A stretch of DNA of 64,000 nucleotides from Acidobacteriota bacterium (GCA_017307505.1 JAFKEE010000050.1:40501-104500), one strand, 5' to 3'. Positions 46,987-57,500 are shown, counted from the first letter of the stretch. Notes: generated from the sequence alone by a model not told the origin. Numbers and translations are program-made.

Positions 46987-48786
46987 ATGACCCGGCGCGA
47001 GTGCCTTTTGACTGGAACTTCCCTGCTGCCCGCGGCTCAGGCCGGCGGGCAGCAGCGCAACACCGACGGGACCTCCGCCCAGATGTGGGGCGAGGCGGCA
47101 GCGAAGAGCGCCACGCAGCGCGGCCAGTGGCTGAAGGACTCCCGCTTCGCCATGTTCATCCATTGGGGGCTCTACTCGGAACTCGCTGGCCACTGGGACG
47201 GCAAGGCCTATTACGGCATCAGCGAATGGATCATGAACCGCGCAAAGATCCCGGCCGCCGAGTATGAGAAGGTGGCCCAGCGCTTCAATCCCACCGGCTT
47301 CGACGCGCGGGAGTGGGTGCGCACGGCGAAGGCGGCCGGCATGCGGCACATCATGATTACCTCGAAGCACCACGAGGGCTTCGCCATGTTCCGGTCGGCA
47401 GCCAGTTCCTACAATATTGCGCAGGCCACACCCTTCCAGCGCGATCCACTGAAGGAACTCGCCGAGGCCTGCCGCGCGGAGGGCCTGCGTCTCGGCTTCT
47501 ATTACTCCCAAAGCCAGGACTGGCACGAAAAGGACGCCGTCGGCAATCGCTGGGACTTCCCCACCCCAGGCAACTTCCAGAACTACCTCGGCGCCAAGGC
47601 GATCCCCCAGATCAAGGAACTCCTGTCCAACTACGGGCCCCTCGCCGGCATCTGGTTCGATACGCCCGGGCCCATCACGCCCCAGCAGTCGAAGGAACTG
47701 GTCGACCTCGTCCACAAGGTCCAGCCGCAGTGCCTGGTCAACAGCCGCATCGGCAACGGGTTGGGCGACTACGACACGCTCGGCGACATGGAGATTCCCC
47801 GGGCGCCCCGGGCAGGCCTCTGGGAGACCGTCGACACCCACAATGACTCGTGGGGCTACTCCGCGGACGATCTGAACTTTAAGACGGCACGCGAGATTGC
47901 GGAGCGGCTGGTCAAGGTCGTCAGCCGCGGCGGCGTCTACATGTTGAACATCGGTCCGGACGGCAAAGGACGCATGCCCCAGCAATCCCTGCGAATGTTG
48001 AAACAGGTGGGCGCCTGGGTCCACGCGAACGAGGCCGCTATCCATGGATCCGATCCCACCCCGCTGGGCGCCCTTGCCTGGGGCGAATGCACCAGGCGCG
48101 GCAGCACCCTCTACTTGCACGTCTTTGACTGGCCCGAAAACGGGAGGCTGGTCCTACCAGGCCTGAAATCCAACGTAACAAGCGCAAAACTACGGGACGG
48201 CACAAGTCTCGCCGCAAAACAGATACCCGGTGGTTGGACGCTCCAGTTGCCGGACAGACGCCCCGCCGGCCTCATCCCCGTCATCACGCTGGAAACCGAG
48301 GGCGTCCTGGCGGCCAGCCGCGATCTCTTCGTCCTGGGCGGTCATGACAATCTCCTGGACGCCGGCGGAGCCACACTCACCGGCTGCAAGCCGTCCAAAG
48401 TGCAATGGATGGAAAAGTTCGGGGATTGGAAACACGCCGAATGCGCCGCGGACTGGACCGGCGCCGGCAGTCTGGCGTCCTGGACATTTCAAACCGTGGA
48501 GCCCGCGGAGTTTTACGCCGATATCGACTACACCCTGCCCGCCGAGGGCGACTACAGCGAATGGCGGCTGACGCTCGACGGCAAGGCAGTCACGTTCCCA
48601 CTCATCGACACCGGAGAGCGGCCCCGGCGTGCTGCCTTCGGCGGAGCCCTGCCGCGCTTCCGCACCTACCGCATCGGCCTGGTCCGGATCGAGCAACCCG
48701 GGCCGCACAAATTGGACCTTGGCCCCACGGGCAAAGAAGGTCAGACCGCCAGGATCGCAGGCATCACGCTACGACCTGCGAGTTGA
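46987..48786 (+). CDS. GH29 alpha-L-fucosidase (second copy)
   Basis: The 599-residue enzyme has a leader with MTRRECLLTG, possibly Tat-type. It opens FAMFIHWGLYSELAGHWDGK and carries IMITSKHHEGFAMFRS, the predicted nucleophile Asp225 in GIWFDTPGP, and SRGGVYMLNIGPDGKG. A C-terminal beta region (about 340-599) is longer than in the first fucosidase and includes a possible carbohydrate-binding beta-sandwich. The two fucosidases are clearly different sequences, not a recent duplication. It releases alpha-L-fucose. It is transcribed alone, divergent from the secreted hypothetical gene. Confidence 0.95.
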   Translation: MTRRECLLTGTSLLPAAQAGGQQRNTDGTSAQMWGEAAAKSATQRGQWLKDSRFAMFIHWGLYSELAGHWDGKAYYGISEWIMNRAKIPAAEYEKVAQRFNPTGFDAREWVRTAKAAGMRHIMITSKHHEGFAMFRSAASSYNIAQATPFQRDPLKELAEACRAEGLRLGFYYSQSQDWHEKDAVGNRWDFPTPGNFQNYLGAKAIPQIKELLSNYGPLAGIWFDTPGPITPQQSKELVDLVHKVQPQCLVNSRIGNGLGDYDTLGDMEIPRAPRAGLWETVDTHNDSWGYSADDLNFKTAREIAERLVKVVSRGGVYMLNIGPDGKGRMPQQSLRMLKQVGAWVHANEAAIHGSDPTPLGALAWGECTRRGSTLYLHVFDWPENGRLVLPGLKSNVTSAKLRDGTSLAAKQIPGGWTLQLPDRRPAGLIPVITLETEGVLAASRDLFVLGGHDNLLDAGGATLTGCKPSKVQWMEKFGDWKHAECAADWTGAGSLASWTFQTVEPAEFYADIDYTLPAEGDYSEWRLTLDGKAVTFPLIDTGERPRRAAFGGALPRFRTYRIGLVRIEQPGPHKLDLGPTGKEGQTARIAGITLRPAS

Positions 48787-49005
48787 GTCCGGACCCGTCG
48801 AATTCCATCAACGGGGCGCGGACACCGGGAATCAACACGCATCCGGCATACGAACGAGGGGCGAAATCCGCAGCATCCGCGCGAGACCCGCATCGGCGGG
48901 AGGCGGCTGGAAAAGGAAGCCACACACCGGAGGGTCCGGGACGGGCAGCAACGGCGGGGAAGGTCTCGCATCCCTCGACCGGCAGCGAGACCTCCCTTCC
49001 CCGAC

Positions 49006-49896
49006 CTACGCTGGCCGGTGACCTTCGAGAAACCGCCGCACCCGGCCCCGGATCTCGTGCAGATGCGTGAACAGGCTCACATGCGGCCCACCTTCGAGGA
49101 CGAGCAGTTCCGACAGGGGTAGCCGCTCGGCAAGCGACCGGGAATCCGCAAACGGCACCACCTCATCCACGGTGCCGTGCACCAGCAGCACCGGCATGGC
49201 GATCTGCTCGACTGGATATTCGAACGCCCGGCGCGATTGCACGATATCGTTCTGAGTGCCCGGCAGGCGCCGCGACATGTTCTCCATCGTGCTCAACTGC
49301 AACTCTGTGAGCATTGGACCCGCCACCGGATCGGCCAGCGTTCTGCGGCAAAGCTCCGCATCCCGGATCGCTCGCTGTGCTGACTCTTCCGGGCGCTGGG
49401 CCGCCTTCTCGCGCAGCCTGGCCGTCAACCACGGCAGGCGGGCCATCAACTTCAGCAGGTGGAACCGCAGGGGCAGTCTCACGCGCAGCTGTGCCGTGCA
49501 GGCCGAAACCAGCACCAGCCCCCAGCAGCGGCCGGCATGACGCAGCGCAAACTGCAGCGCGCATTGTCCTCCTCCGGAGATTGCGAGCACCGCAGCCTGT
49601 TGAATCCCCAGGGCGTCCAGCAAGGCCGCGCACAGATCCGCCTGCCGTTCCGGCTCCCTCGCCTCACCCAGCGGTGTGCCCAGATAGCCGGGCCGGGACA
49701 CCGCCACAAACTGGAATCCGGAGCCTTCCACGGCCGCCCGCGCCAGCATCACGCTCTGGTCGTATCCGCCCATCGCTCCGTGCAACGCCAGGACCACAGG
49801 ACCCTCGCCCCACACGGCACACTCCACCACGCCGAGCGCAGTCGGGATCAAGACCGGTTGCTGCGCCCCAAGGCCCTGCCCTGCTGCCGTATTCAT
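49006..49896 (-). CDS. alpha/beta hydrolase
   Basis: The 296-residue enzyme has the alpha/beta-hydrolase pattern: VVLALHGAMGGYDQS (oxyanion region), the nucleophile Ser in AVLAISGGGQCA (about residue 115), the acid in VLLVHGTVDEVVPFADS and the His in LEGGPHVSLFTH. Substrate unknown. The start is ATG 49896, overlapping the DUF2087 gene by 4 bp (ATGA). It is the second gene of that pair. Confidence 0.88.
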   Translation of the reverse strand: MNTAAGQGLGAQQPVLIPTALGVVECAVWGEGPVVLALHGAMGGYDQSVMLARAAVEGSGFQFVAVSRPGYLGTPLGEAREPERQADLCAALLDALGIQQAAVLAISGGGQCALQFALRHAGRCWGLVLVSACTAQLRVRLPLRFHLLKLMARLPWLTARLREKAAQRPEESAQRAIRDAELCRRTLADPVAGPMLTELQLSTMENMSRRLPGTQNDIVQSRRAFEYPVEQIAMPVLLVHGTVDEVVPFADSRSLAERLPLSELLVLEGGPHVSLFTHLHEIRGRVRRFLEGHRPA

Positions 49897-50456
49897 TGCG
49901 CCCTCCCGCCGGCAGTCTCCTGGCGCGCAGCCAGATGGCGGATCAGCGCCACCGCCGCCGCAGGAGGCTGGCGCTCCACCCGCCGGTACTGGCGTCCATC
50001 CGCCGTCCGGCTCAGCAGCGACCGGTCGCAAAGTTCACGCCGCAGCAGCGCGTGATCGCCGAACAGATGGTCGGCCCGAAGCTGTGCGCTCAGTTGCGCC
50101 TCATTGAAGTCCTGCTTTACCGGCAGCCGCGACCAGAACACCCACAGGCACGGCTCACGCAAGGTCTCCTTGGCCGGCCACCGTTCCAGGCGGCCGCGCC
50201 GATCGAAATACCCGGCCAGCCGCTTCACCAGGACATAATCAACCGGCGGCGGAGCGGGCTGCGCCTGCCGCAACAGGTTCTCGGCTGAGGCCTGGGCGCG
50301 CAGGCTCTGGAAGTTCCGGTGCCCGGCGCAGCGCGCCAGAATGTTCAACAGTTCCAGATGACTGGGTGTGTGATCGCACTGCAGAAGCTGGTCGCGCAAC
50401 GCGCGCGCCAACGCAGAAAGGTCATTGGTGGAAAAGGGAATGGAAACCCTGGACAT
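49893..50456 (-). CDS. DUF2087 domain protein
   Basis: The 187-residue protein has a C-terminal DUF2087 domain (residues about 75-165). It is recognised by LAGYFDRRGRLERWPAKETL, FNEAQLSAQL, HLFGDHALLRRELCDRSLLS and GRQYRRVE, resembling a winged-helix-like regulatory domain. The N-terminal 70 residues are helical, with a short zinc-less region (HLELLNILARCAGHRNFQSL). It is likely a regulator for the coupled hydrolase. A possible promoter and structured leader lie 120-230 bp upstream. Confidence 0.85.
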   Translation of the reverse strand: MSRVSIPFSTNDLSALARALRDQLLQCDHTPSHLELLNILARCAGHRNFQSLRAQASAENLLRQAQPAPPPVDYVLVKRLAGYFDRRGRLERWPAKETLREPCLWVFWSRLPVKQDFNEAQLSAQLRADHLFGDHALLRRELCDRSLLSRTADGRQYRRVERQPPAAAVALIRHLAARQETAGGRAQ

Positions 50457-50582
50457 CGCTTATCCTTCTTCGAATTCGCACTGGAATAGGAAGCCCACAG
50501 GCTGCAGAGCCCGAGGCCTTGCGCCGGTCCGGATTGGACTGTCGGGGGTCGCTGTCTTCCGACTCGGCACAGGATAAGGTGT

Positions 50583-50689
50583 CGGTCGATACGGGGAACC
50601 TGGCAGGTTTAGCTCCCCTTACGGGGCCGCGACGCCTTGGTGAACTGCCGACCGTCTCTTAGTGTAATAGAGGTTCTGATTATCTGCAA
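50583..50689 (-). ncRNA. candidate structured leader of the DUF2087-hydrolase operon
   Basis: On the minus strand, TTGCAG (50689-50684), a 17-bp spacer and TACACT (50666-50661) look like a sigma70 promoter. The expected transcript begins with a region closed by CGGTCG/CGACCG (50583-50588 with 50649-50654). Inside, CCCC at 615-618 (last digits) can pair either with 593-596, with 597-600/606-609 stacked, or with 623-626. Also, GGCAG 50602-50606 can pair with CTGCC 50645-50649. These mutually exclusive pairings suggest a switchable leader. It does not match any riboswitch class I know. The remaining 50690-50855 and 50457-50582 show no gene. Confidence 0.35.
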
Positions 50690-50855
50690 TCGGTACGCTT
50701 CGCAAATTCTTTCGCCAGGGCGACTGCGAGTCAGATGGAGAGAAGACGAAGTCCGGAATGTAAACGTTTTTGCACAATATCGCGGGTCAGCATGATTTCG
50801 CTTGTCCGGCAGTCTGAGGCGCCGTATTTTTGAAATCAACAGAGAGGATACCGGG

Positions 50856-51299
50856 ATGAAATTCCTGCTTACGGCGATCATCTTGGCGGCACTCGCCTCT
50901 GCCGCTTCACCTGCGGACGTCGACGGAATCTGGCGCGCTGAGTTCCTGGGCCCCGTCGGAGACCAACCCAAGATGGACAACGACATCCGCTTCGAATTGC
51001 GAGCACAAGGCCAAAAACTCACCGGCAAGGCCCATTTCGGCAATTGGCCCGGGGACGCGCCTGTCGTCGACGGGAAGATCGAAGGCGACCGCATCTCCTT
51101 CACCCTCTATGGCAATGTCCCCTGGAAATTGGAACAGGCCGGCCATCTCATAGCCACCGGCCTTCCGAAACTCATCTTCACAGGAACCGTCATTGGACAG
51201 GAAATGAAACTGACGCTTCTCTGGGACAGCGTCATGATCTACGGGCAATCCTCGGGCGGGCACATTCACGAGATGAGGGCTGTTCGAAAAGACGACTGA
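50856..51299 (+). CDS. small secreted protein
   Basis: The 147-residue product has a signal peptide (residues 1-18, LLTAIILAALASAAS) and a mature beta-rich domain with IWRAEFLGPVGD, RFELRAQGQKLTGKAHFG, VVDGKIEGDRISFTLYG and LIFTGTVIGQEMKLTLLW. This strand pattern is common in soil-bacterial secreted proteins with a small beta-barrel of unknown role. The start is ATG 50856 with GAGAGGAT upstream. Confidence 0.8.
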   Translation: MKFLLTAIILAALASAASPADVDGIWRAEFLGPVGDQPKMDNDIRFELRAQGQKLTGKAHFGNWPGDAPVVDGKIEGDRISFTLYGNVPWKLEQAGHLIATGLPKLIFTGTVIGQEMKLTLLWDSVMIYGQSSGGHIHEMRAVRKDD

Positions 51300-51341
51300 A
51301 CCTGGTGGAAGAGCCCCGCGTCTGGTTCTCCGCCAGTGCCA

Positions 51342-52295
51342 CTAGGGGATTGTCCATTCGCCCACGCGCTGCCAGCCGCTGTCCCGGCCCAATACATCGT
51401 GGCTTCGCAGGAAAACACCCTTGGTCCCCGCCATCGCCGGCTTCAGTTGAACCGGCAACTCCAGCACAAGATGTCCATCACCATGCACCACCTTTGCGCT
51501 CGACACATCGACCCGGCAGGCGCCGCTTTCAAAACTGCCTGACTCCTGGCCCGTGTCCATAGGCCCCAGGAAGAACCCTAGGTCGCTCGAATACATCCAC
51601 AAATGATGGCTGGCCTTGTCGTAATGGACGAAACAAAACGGCGCACCCTGCGCTTCCGGTGAATCTGCAATCAGGAGCTGCACCCACCCGCCTGCCGCTC
51701 CGGCAAACCCGCGGGGCTCCTCATATGTAATCGTGAACCTCGCCTCCGCCGAGCAACCGTTCACCGGTTCCACCTGCAGCCCAGCCATCGGAACCGCTTC
51801 CGCCAGAAACCGGCCATTCAATTTGGCGCAGGCGACATTGTCCGCATCCTTCTCTTTCGCCCTCAGAATGACGTGGCGGGGCAACGGGCTGGATACTTTG
51901 AAGAGAATATCCGCGGTGAGGATCAGCGAGCACCCCAAGCCGGCCGCGGTAGTCTCCGACATATTGACGGCACAGAAGGCGTTGTTCAAAGCCGACGAAG
52001 GCACGCTTGGCCGGCCAGGTCCGAGGAAATAGCCCTCGTCGCCATACAGCCACACCTCGCGCGCCGGGACATCGTAATGCAGCAGGCAGAATGGCTCACC
52101 GCCCCCATCCAGTTCGGTGGCAACCAGGAGCTGAACCCACTGCAAATCGAGGTGCGAGTTCCGCGCTCCGTAGACTGCCTTAAACAACTGGCGCGAAACA
52201 GGCCCCGGTGCGGGTGCAAGCAGATTCAATTGGATCGAGGGAGCTTCAAATCCATTCGCCGACGCGGGAAGTTGTAAGGTCTTTTCCGATTCCAT
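51342..52295 (-). CDS. protein of two acidobacterial surface-type repeats
   Basis: The 317-residue protein is two copies (about residues 25-165 and 185-317) of one beta domain. Paired motifs are WVQLLVATELDGGGEPFCLL / WVQLLIADSPEAQGAPFCFV, HYD with W-L-Y / HYD with W-M-Y, and FFLGP in both copies. Similar modules appear in large secreted acidobacterial proteins, usually beside NHL or VCBS repeats; here they stand alone and no signal peptide is visible. ATG 52295 is preferred (GGAG seven bases upstream); a TTG two codons earlier is possible. Confidence 0.75.
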   Translation of the reverse strand: MESEKTLQLPASANGFEAPSIQLNLLAPAPGPVSRQLFKAVYGARNSHLDLQWVQLLVATELDGGGEPFCLLHYDVPAREVWLYGDEGYFLGPGRPSVPSSALNNAFCAVNMSETTAAGLGCSLILTADILFKVSSPLPRHVILRAKEKDADNVACAKLNGRFLAEAVPMAGLQVEPVNGCSAEARFTITYEEPRGFAGAAGGWVQLLIADSPEAQGAPFCFVHYDKASHHLWMYSSDLGFFLGPMDTGQESGSFESGACRVDVSSAKVVHGDGHLVLELPVQLKPAMAGTKGVFLRSHDVLGRDSGWQRVGEWTIP

Positions 52296-52301
52296 GGACA
52301 A

Positions 52302-53263
52302 CTCCGGAAACAGCCCGGCGCACTCACTCAGCCATCTGCAAACCCCGAGCTACTTCCGGAACCGGCAGCCGTGAACGCGCTAGAGCGAAACACGGCACGG
52401 AGATCACCTGATCAGAGGACCGCCATCCCTCGGTGGAACCTCCACCACCCCGCAACTCACCGGTTACACCAAATCAATCCGCCGTCGATCTATTTCCCCC
52501 GAATTCATTAACGCTGGCGGACATTTTAGAACGAAGGACAATGGTTCCATCGAAAACATACCCCAGGCGAAGAGAGGGTGTCAATCGCTGGAGCGCATTC
52601 CACTCAGTTAAGTCAACATTGAATGAGTCGAATATCGCAATTGACCCCACAACCACGATTTGAAACCCATGCTGAGATTGATTGCCGCGGCAGCATGCCC
52701 AACTCGCACGTGGGCCTCTCTCGCATTTTTTGAAGTAAGCGCACTGCAGGCGGCGCGGCCCCCTGAATCTGAGGCCTTCCCATCATGGCCCCTCGTTTGG
52801 AAATCCGAATTCCGGCCATCATCCTCGAAGAGTTATCCCCCCAACGGCCTCGCGGTCAAACGGTCCAAAGCTCTCCGCACTCGACGATCACCGCGCTTTC
52901 CTGCCGCCTATCCTGAGATCCTCCTCTCCACCGCTCGCGAAAAAGGATTCTCAAGTACCCCAAATAGGGGGTACTCGGCACCTATGGTAATCAGGTATCC
53001 CTTACTGACTCTAACTCGGGATGATTCGTAATGAGTTCTCCCGCAAACTGAGGCTGTTGCTAAGAGAACTGCGGATCGTGCGCAAAGCCAGTCAGGAAAC
53101 GGCGGCCCCTTCTGGGGAAGGGCCCCGCTCCGATCGGATGTCCTCCATCGGGATGTCATCGATGAGCAGGCGAGCAACCGGTGAACACCGGAACTCCAGG
53201 GCAAATCGATGGCCCGGACTGCCCGCCGGCGCGTGAAAGCAATTGCAGACGGAGGGAGATCTG
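52302..53263. other. 962-bp region without a convincing gene
   Basis: Open frames here are short, mixed in composition and lack ribosome sites, so none is called. The region is less G+C-rich than its surroundings in parts. It contains a strong palindrome (52954-52975) and a hairpin near 53100-53130, and it serves as the upstream region of the RND efflux operon. It may include decayed coding sequence. Confidence 0.5.
52954..52975. promoter_or_regulatory. AGTACCCC/GGGGTACT palindrome upstream of RND operon
   Basis: Two perfect 8-bp arms (52954-52961 and 52968-52975) flank a 6-base AT-rich spacer. This TACCCC-N6-GGGGTA layout resembles binding sites of LuxR/NarL-type response regulators. It lies about 290 bp before the efflux adaptor gene. 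Confidence 0.5.
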
Positions 53264-54535
53264 ATGTCTAGGACCATCGCCTGGACCACTGTCATTCTGC
53301 TGGCGCTCCTGCCGGTTGGGTGCACAACCAATTCCAACGCAGCCAGATCGACGCCGCCTCTGACCGTGGAGACCGTCGGCGTTCAGCAGCGTGACGTGCC
53401 TATCTACGGAGAGTGGCTCGGGACACTGGAAGGCATGGTGAACGCCGACATCAAGGCGCAGGTCACCGGCTACCTCGAGAAGCAGGGATACAGCGAAGGC
53501 TCGGCCGTCGCGAAGGGCCAACTGCTCTTCCAGATCGACCCCCGGCCCTTCCAGGCCGCGGTCGACCAGGCCCGGGCCCAACTCGCCCAGGCGAACGGCC
53601 GCCTCTCCCAGGCCAAGGCCCACCTCCTGGAAGCCGAGGCGCAAGTTGGAGTCGCGGAAGCCAATCAGGGCCGCGCCCGCCTCGACGTGGAACGCTACAC
53701 ACCACTCGCGAAACAACAGGCCATCACCCAGCAGGACCTCGACAACGCCATTCAGAACAACCTGGCCGCCAAGGCCCAGGTACAGGCCGCCAAGGCCCAG
53801 GTCGAAACAGCGAAATCCCAGATCGAATCCGCTGAGGCGGAAGTCCAGGCCGCCCATGCCGCCGAGGAAACAGCCCGTCTGAACCTCGGCTTCACGCACC
53901 TCACCTCCCCCATCGACGGCGTCGCCGGCGCGGCGCTCCAACAGGTGGGCTCCCTCGTGAGCCCGGCCGCGGGCACCATCACCACCGTCTCAACTCTCGA
54001 CCCCATCAAGTGTTACTTCACCGTCAGCGAGCAGGAATACCTCGACTTCCACCGTCGCTACTCCACCCCCGAAAGTCTCGCCGAGCGCCGCCGCAATCTC
54101 GACCTCGAACTGATCCTCTCGGACGGCACCGCTTATGAACATCGTGGCCGGTTCTACTTTGCCGATCGCGAAGTGAATGTACGCACCGGAGCCATCCGCA
54201 TCGCTGGACTCTTCGACAACCCGAACAACACCCTGCGGCCCGGCCAGTACGCCAAAATCCGCTTTTCCCCCCGGTCCGTCTCCGGAGCGCTCCTGGTGCC
54301 GCAACGGGCCGTCACCGAACTCCAGGGCGGCTACCAGGTCGCCGTCATCGGAGCCCACAACAAAGTGCAGATCCGCGCCGTGAAAGTCGGAGACCGGGTC
54401 GGCAACGACTGGATCATCAGCGAAGGGCTTCACCCGGGCGAACAGGTTGTCGTCGAAGGCTTGCAGCGCCTCCGCAATGACGCAGTCGTGGATCCCAAGC
54501 CGTATGTAGCTCCGCAACACCATGAGGCCAGGTAG
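53264..54535 (+). CDS. RND efflux periplasmic adaptor (membrane fusion protein)
   Basis: The 423-residue lipoprotein has a signal ending LLPVGC. It shows the HlyD/AcrA-like order: a barrel-sandwich lipoyl half (VNADIKAQVTGYLEKQGYSE, GSAVAKGQLLFQIDPRPFQA), a long Ala/Gln-rich alpha-hairpin (about 100-210) and the second lipoyl half GFTHLTSPIDGVAGAAL. A beta-barrel and a membrane-proximal domain follow (LRPGQYAKIRF, ALLVPQRAVTELQGGYQV). It links the inner-membrane pump to the outer-membrane channel. ATG 53264 has GGAGGGAG upstream; the pump gene starts 5 bp after its stop. Confidence 0.95.
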   Translation: MSRTIAWTTVILLALLPVGCTTNSNAARSTPPLTVETVGVQQRDVPIYGEWLGTLEGMVNADIKAQVTGYLEKQGYSEGSAVAKGQLLFQIDPRPFQAAVDQARAQLAQANGRLSQAKAHLLEAEAQVGVAEANQGRARLDVERYTPLAKQQAITQQDLDNAIQNNLAAKAQVQAAKAQVETAKSQIESAEAEVQAAHAAEETARLNLGFTHLTSPIDGVAGAALQQVGSLVSPAAGTITTVSTLDPIKCYFTVSEQEYLDFHRRYSTPESLAERRRNLDLELILSDGTAYEHRGRFYFADREVNVRTGAIRIAGLFDNPNNTLRPGQYAKIRFSPRSVSGALLVPQRAVTELQGGYQVAVIGAHNKVQIRAVKVGDRVGNDWIISEGLHPGEQVVVEGLQRLRNDAVVDPKPYVAPQHHEAR

Positions 54536-54540
54536 CCGTC

Positions 54541-57500
54541 ATGTCTAACTTCTTCATTGATCGGCCCATCGTGGCCATGGTGATCGCCCTGCTCACGGTC
54601 ATCGTGGGCGTCATCGTCATCGCCAGTTTGCCCGTAGCGCAATTCCCCGCCATCGCCCCGCCGGAGATCCAGATCTCCGCCGTGTACGTCGGCGCCGACG
54701 CCCAGACAGTAGAGCAAGCCGTAGCCACCCCCATCGAACAACAGATGAGCGGCGTCGACAACATGAACTACATGTACTCGGTGAATGCCACGGCCAACGG
54801 GCAGATGCGCATGGTAGTCAACTTCGACATCAAAACCGACCCCAATACCGACCTGATCCTCGCCCAGAGCCGCGAAACCCTCGCCGCATCGCAACTGCCG
54901 CCCGAGGTTACCAACTACGGAGTCACCGTCCAGAAGTCGGTCACCGCGCCGTTGATGCTGCTTTCGCTCTACTCCCCCAAAGGCTCCCGCGACGAACGTT
55001 TCCTCGCGAACTACGCCTACATCAACCTCAACGATCCCCTCACCCGCGTCCCTGGCATCGGCAGCGTCCAGGTGTTCGGAGCCGGACAATACGCCATGCG
55101 TCTTTGGGTCAGGCCCGATCGCCTGTCCAAACTGGGCATCACCGTCCCGGAGATTGTCTCTACCATCCAGTCGCAGAACACCGTCAATCCTGCAGGCCAG
55201 GTGGGCAGCGAACCCATCCCGCAGGGCCAGGAATACACCTATTCCGTCCGCGCCCAGGGCCGTCTCACCTCGCCCGAGGAGTTCGGCAACATGGTACTGC
55301 GCGCCACGCCCGATGGCGCCGTGGTCCGCGTCCGCGATGTGGCCCGTGTCGAACTCGGCGCCCAGGACTATAGCGTCGCCGGCCGCCTCAACGGCCAGCC
55401 CAGCGCCGTCATCGCCGTGTACCAGTTGCCCGGCTCCAATGCGGTCGATGCCGCAAAAGGCGTCCGCAAGCTCATCGAGGAAGCGAAACGCCGCTTCCCC
55501 CAGGATGTGGAATGCACCGTCTCTCTCGACACCACCCGCGCCGTCTCTGAGGGCATCAAGGAGATCGTCGAGACCCTCCTCATCGCCATCGTACTTGTCA
55601 TCCTCGTCGTTTACGTGTTCCTGCAAGGCTGGCGCGCGACCCTGATCCCCCTGCTCGCCGTCCCCGTCTCCCTCGTGGGTACCTTCATCTTCTTTCCCCT
55701 CTTCGGCTTCTCCATCAACACGCTCTCGATGTTCGCCATGGTCCTGGCGATCGGACTCGTGGTCGACGACGCCATCGTCGTGGTCGAATCCGTCGAGCGC
55801 TATATCGAAGAAGGACTCTCGCCCCGCGATGCGGCTCGCAAGGCCATGGCGGAAATCACCGGCCCCGTCATCGGCATCGCCCTGGTGCTCTCCGTCGTGT
55901 TCATCCCCACTGCCTTCATTCCGGGCATCACCGGTCGGCTTTATCAGCAGTTCGCCGTCACCATCGCCGTCTCGGTCATCCTGTCGGCCTTCAATGCCCT
56001 GACGCTCAGTCCCGCACTCGCGGCGCTGCTCCTCAAGCCCCGGACCCACGACAGCGGAGGCGCCGGCATTAAGTTCTTCGCCTGGTTCAACCGCGTCTTC
56101 GGCGAAGCGACAGAACGCTACGTGCGCGGCTCCGGCACCCTCATCCGCAAGAGCGCGTTCTCCATGATTCTGCTCGGCACGTTCGCCGTCGCCGGCGGCG
56201 TCCTCGGCAACAGCCTGCCCAGCAGTTTCGTACCCGACGAAGACCAGGGCTATCTCTTCCTCAACATCCAGCTCCCCAACGCCGCCTCGTTGCAGCGCAC
56301 AAACGCCCTCACCCGCAAAGTGGAAAAGATCATCGCGGCCACCCCGGGCGTCGAGTCCACCACCAGCGTCGTCGGCTTCAGCCTTCTCAGCTTCGCCCGT
56401 ACCAGCTACAACGGCTTCGCCTGGATCACCCTCAAGGAATGGGGCAGCCGACAGGAACGCGCCCAGCAGATGCAGTCCATCAAGCAGCACCTGAATCGTG
56501 AGCTCAGCAAGCTCCCCGAGGGCGTGGCCTTCAGTTTCTCGCCGCCCGCCATTCCCGGCGTCGGCACGGCCGGCGGCTTCACCTTCCTGCTCGAAGACCG
56601 CTCCGGCCAGGATGTCGCCTACCTCGCCTCCAACCTCAACAAGTTCATGGCTGCGGCCCGCAAACGCCCCGAGATCGCGAACCTCACCACCACCTTCCTG
56701 CCTAGCGTCCCGCAGCAGTTCGTCGTGGTCGACCGCGACAAGGCCATCAAACAGGGGGTCCCCTTGAGCGACGTCTACCGCACCATCCAGACCTTCATGG
56801 GCGGCCTCTTCGTGAACTACTTCAACCGCTTCGGCCGCCAATGGCAGGTCTACGTCGAAGCCGAAGGCGAGTACCGCACCCGCCCCGAAAACGTCGGCCA
56901 GTTCTATGTCCGGAACACCAGCGGCGAGACCGTACCCCTCTCCGCCCTCACGCACTTCGAATCGCGCACCGGACCGGAGTTCACCGTACGCTTCAACGAA
57001 TACCGCGCCGCGCAGCTCAACGGCGCATCCTCGCCAGGCTACAGCTCCACCCAGGCGATGAAGGCGCTGGAAGAGACCTTCGCCGAAACCATGCCCGCCG
57101 AAATGGGCTTCGACTACTCCGGCATGTCCTACCAGGAGAAACGAGCCTCCGAAGGCATATCGCCCTCCGCCATCTTCGCGTTCTCGCTCCTGTTCGTCTT
57201 CCTGATCCTCTCGGCGCTCTATGAAAGCTGGTCACTGCCCTTCAGCGTCCTGCTCACGACACCCGTCGCCGTCTTCGGAGCCTTCGGTGTCCTGTGGGCC
57301 CGCCGAGCCATCGCCGGCACTTACCTGCCGCCGTTCCTCGTCCAGATCGAGAACGACGTCTATTCTCAGATCGGACTCGTGATGCTCATCGGCCTCGCCG
57401 CCAAGAACGCCATCCTCATCGTGGAGTTCGCCAACGAGGAACTCGCCAAAGGACGGCCGCTTGTCGAGGCAGCCCTGGAGGGCGCTAGGCTGCGCCTCCG

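Noticed and set aside
52660..53031. Possible 123-residue protein in the gap before the efflux operon
   Set aside because: It has no ribosome site and a low-complexity Ser/Pro/Arg composition; the palindrome at 52954-52975 lies inside it.
53021..53236. Possible 71-residue protein before the efflux adaptor
   Set aside because: It is short, Arg/Ser-rich, without a ribosome site or motif; more likely untranslated leader.
54430..56955. 841-codon open frame antisense to the RND pump
   Set aside because: Its composition (Asp/Gly/Glu/His-rich) mirrors the sense gene, with no domain; the sense strand encodes a full AcrB-like protein.
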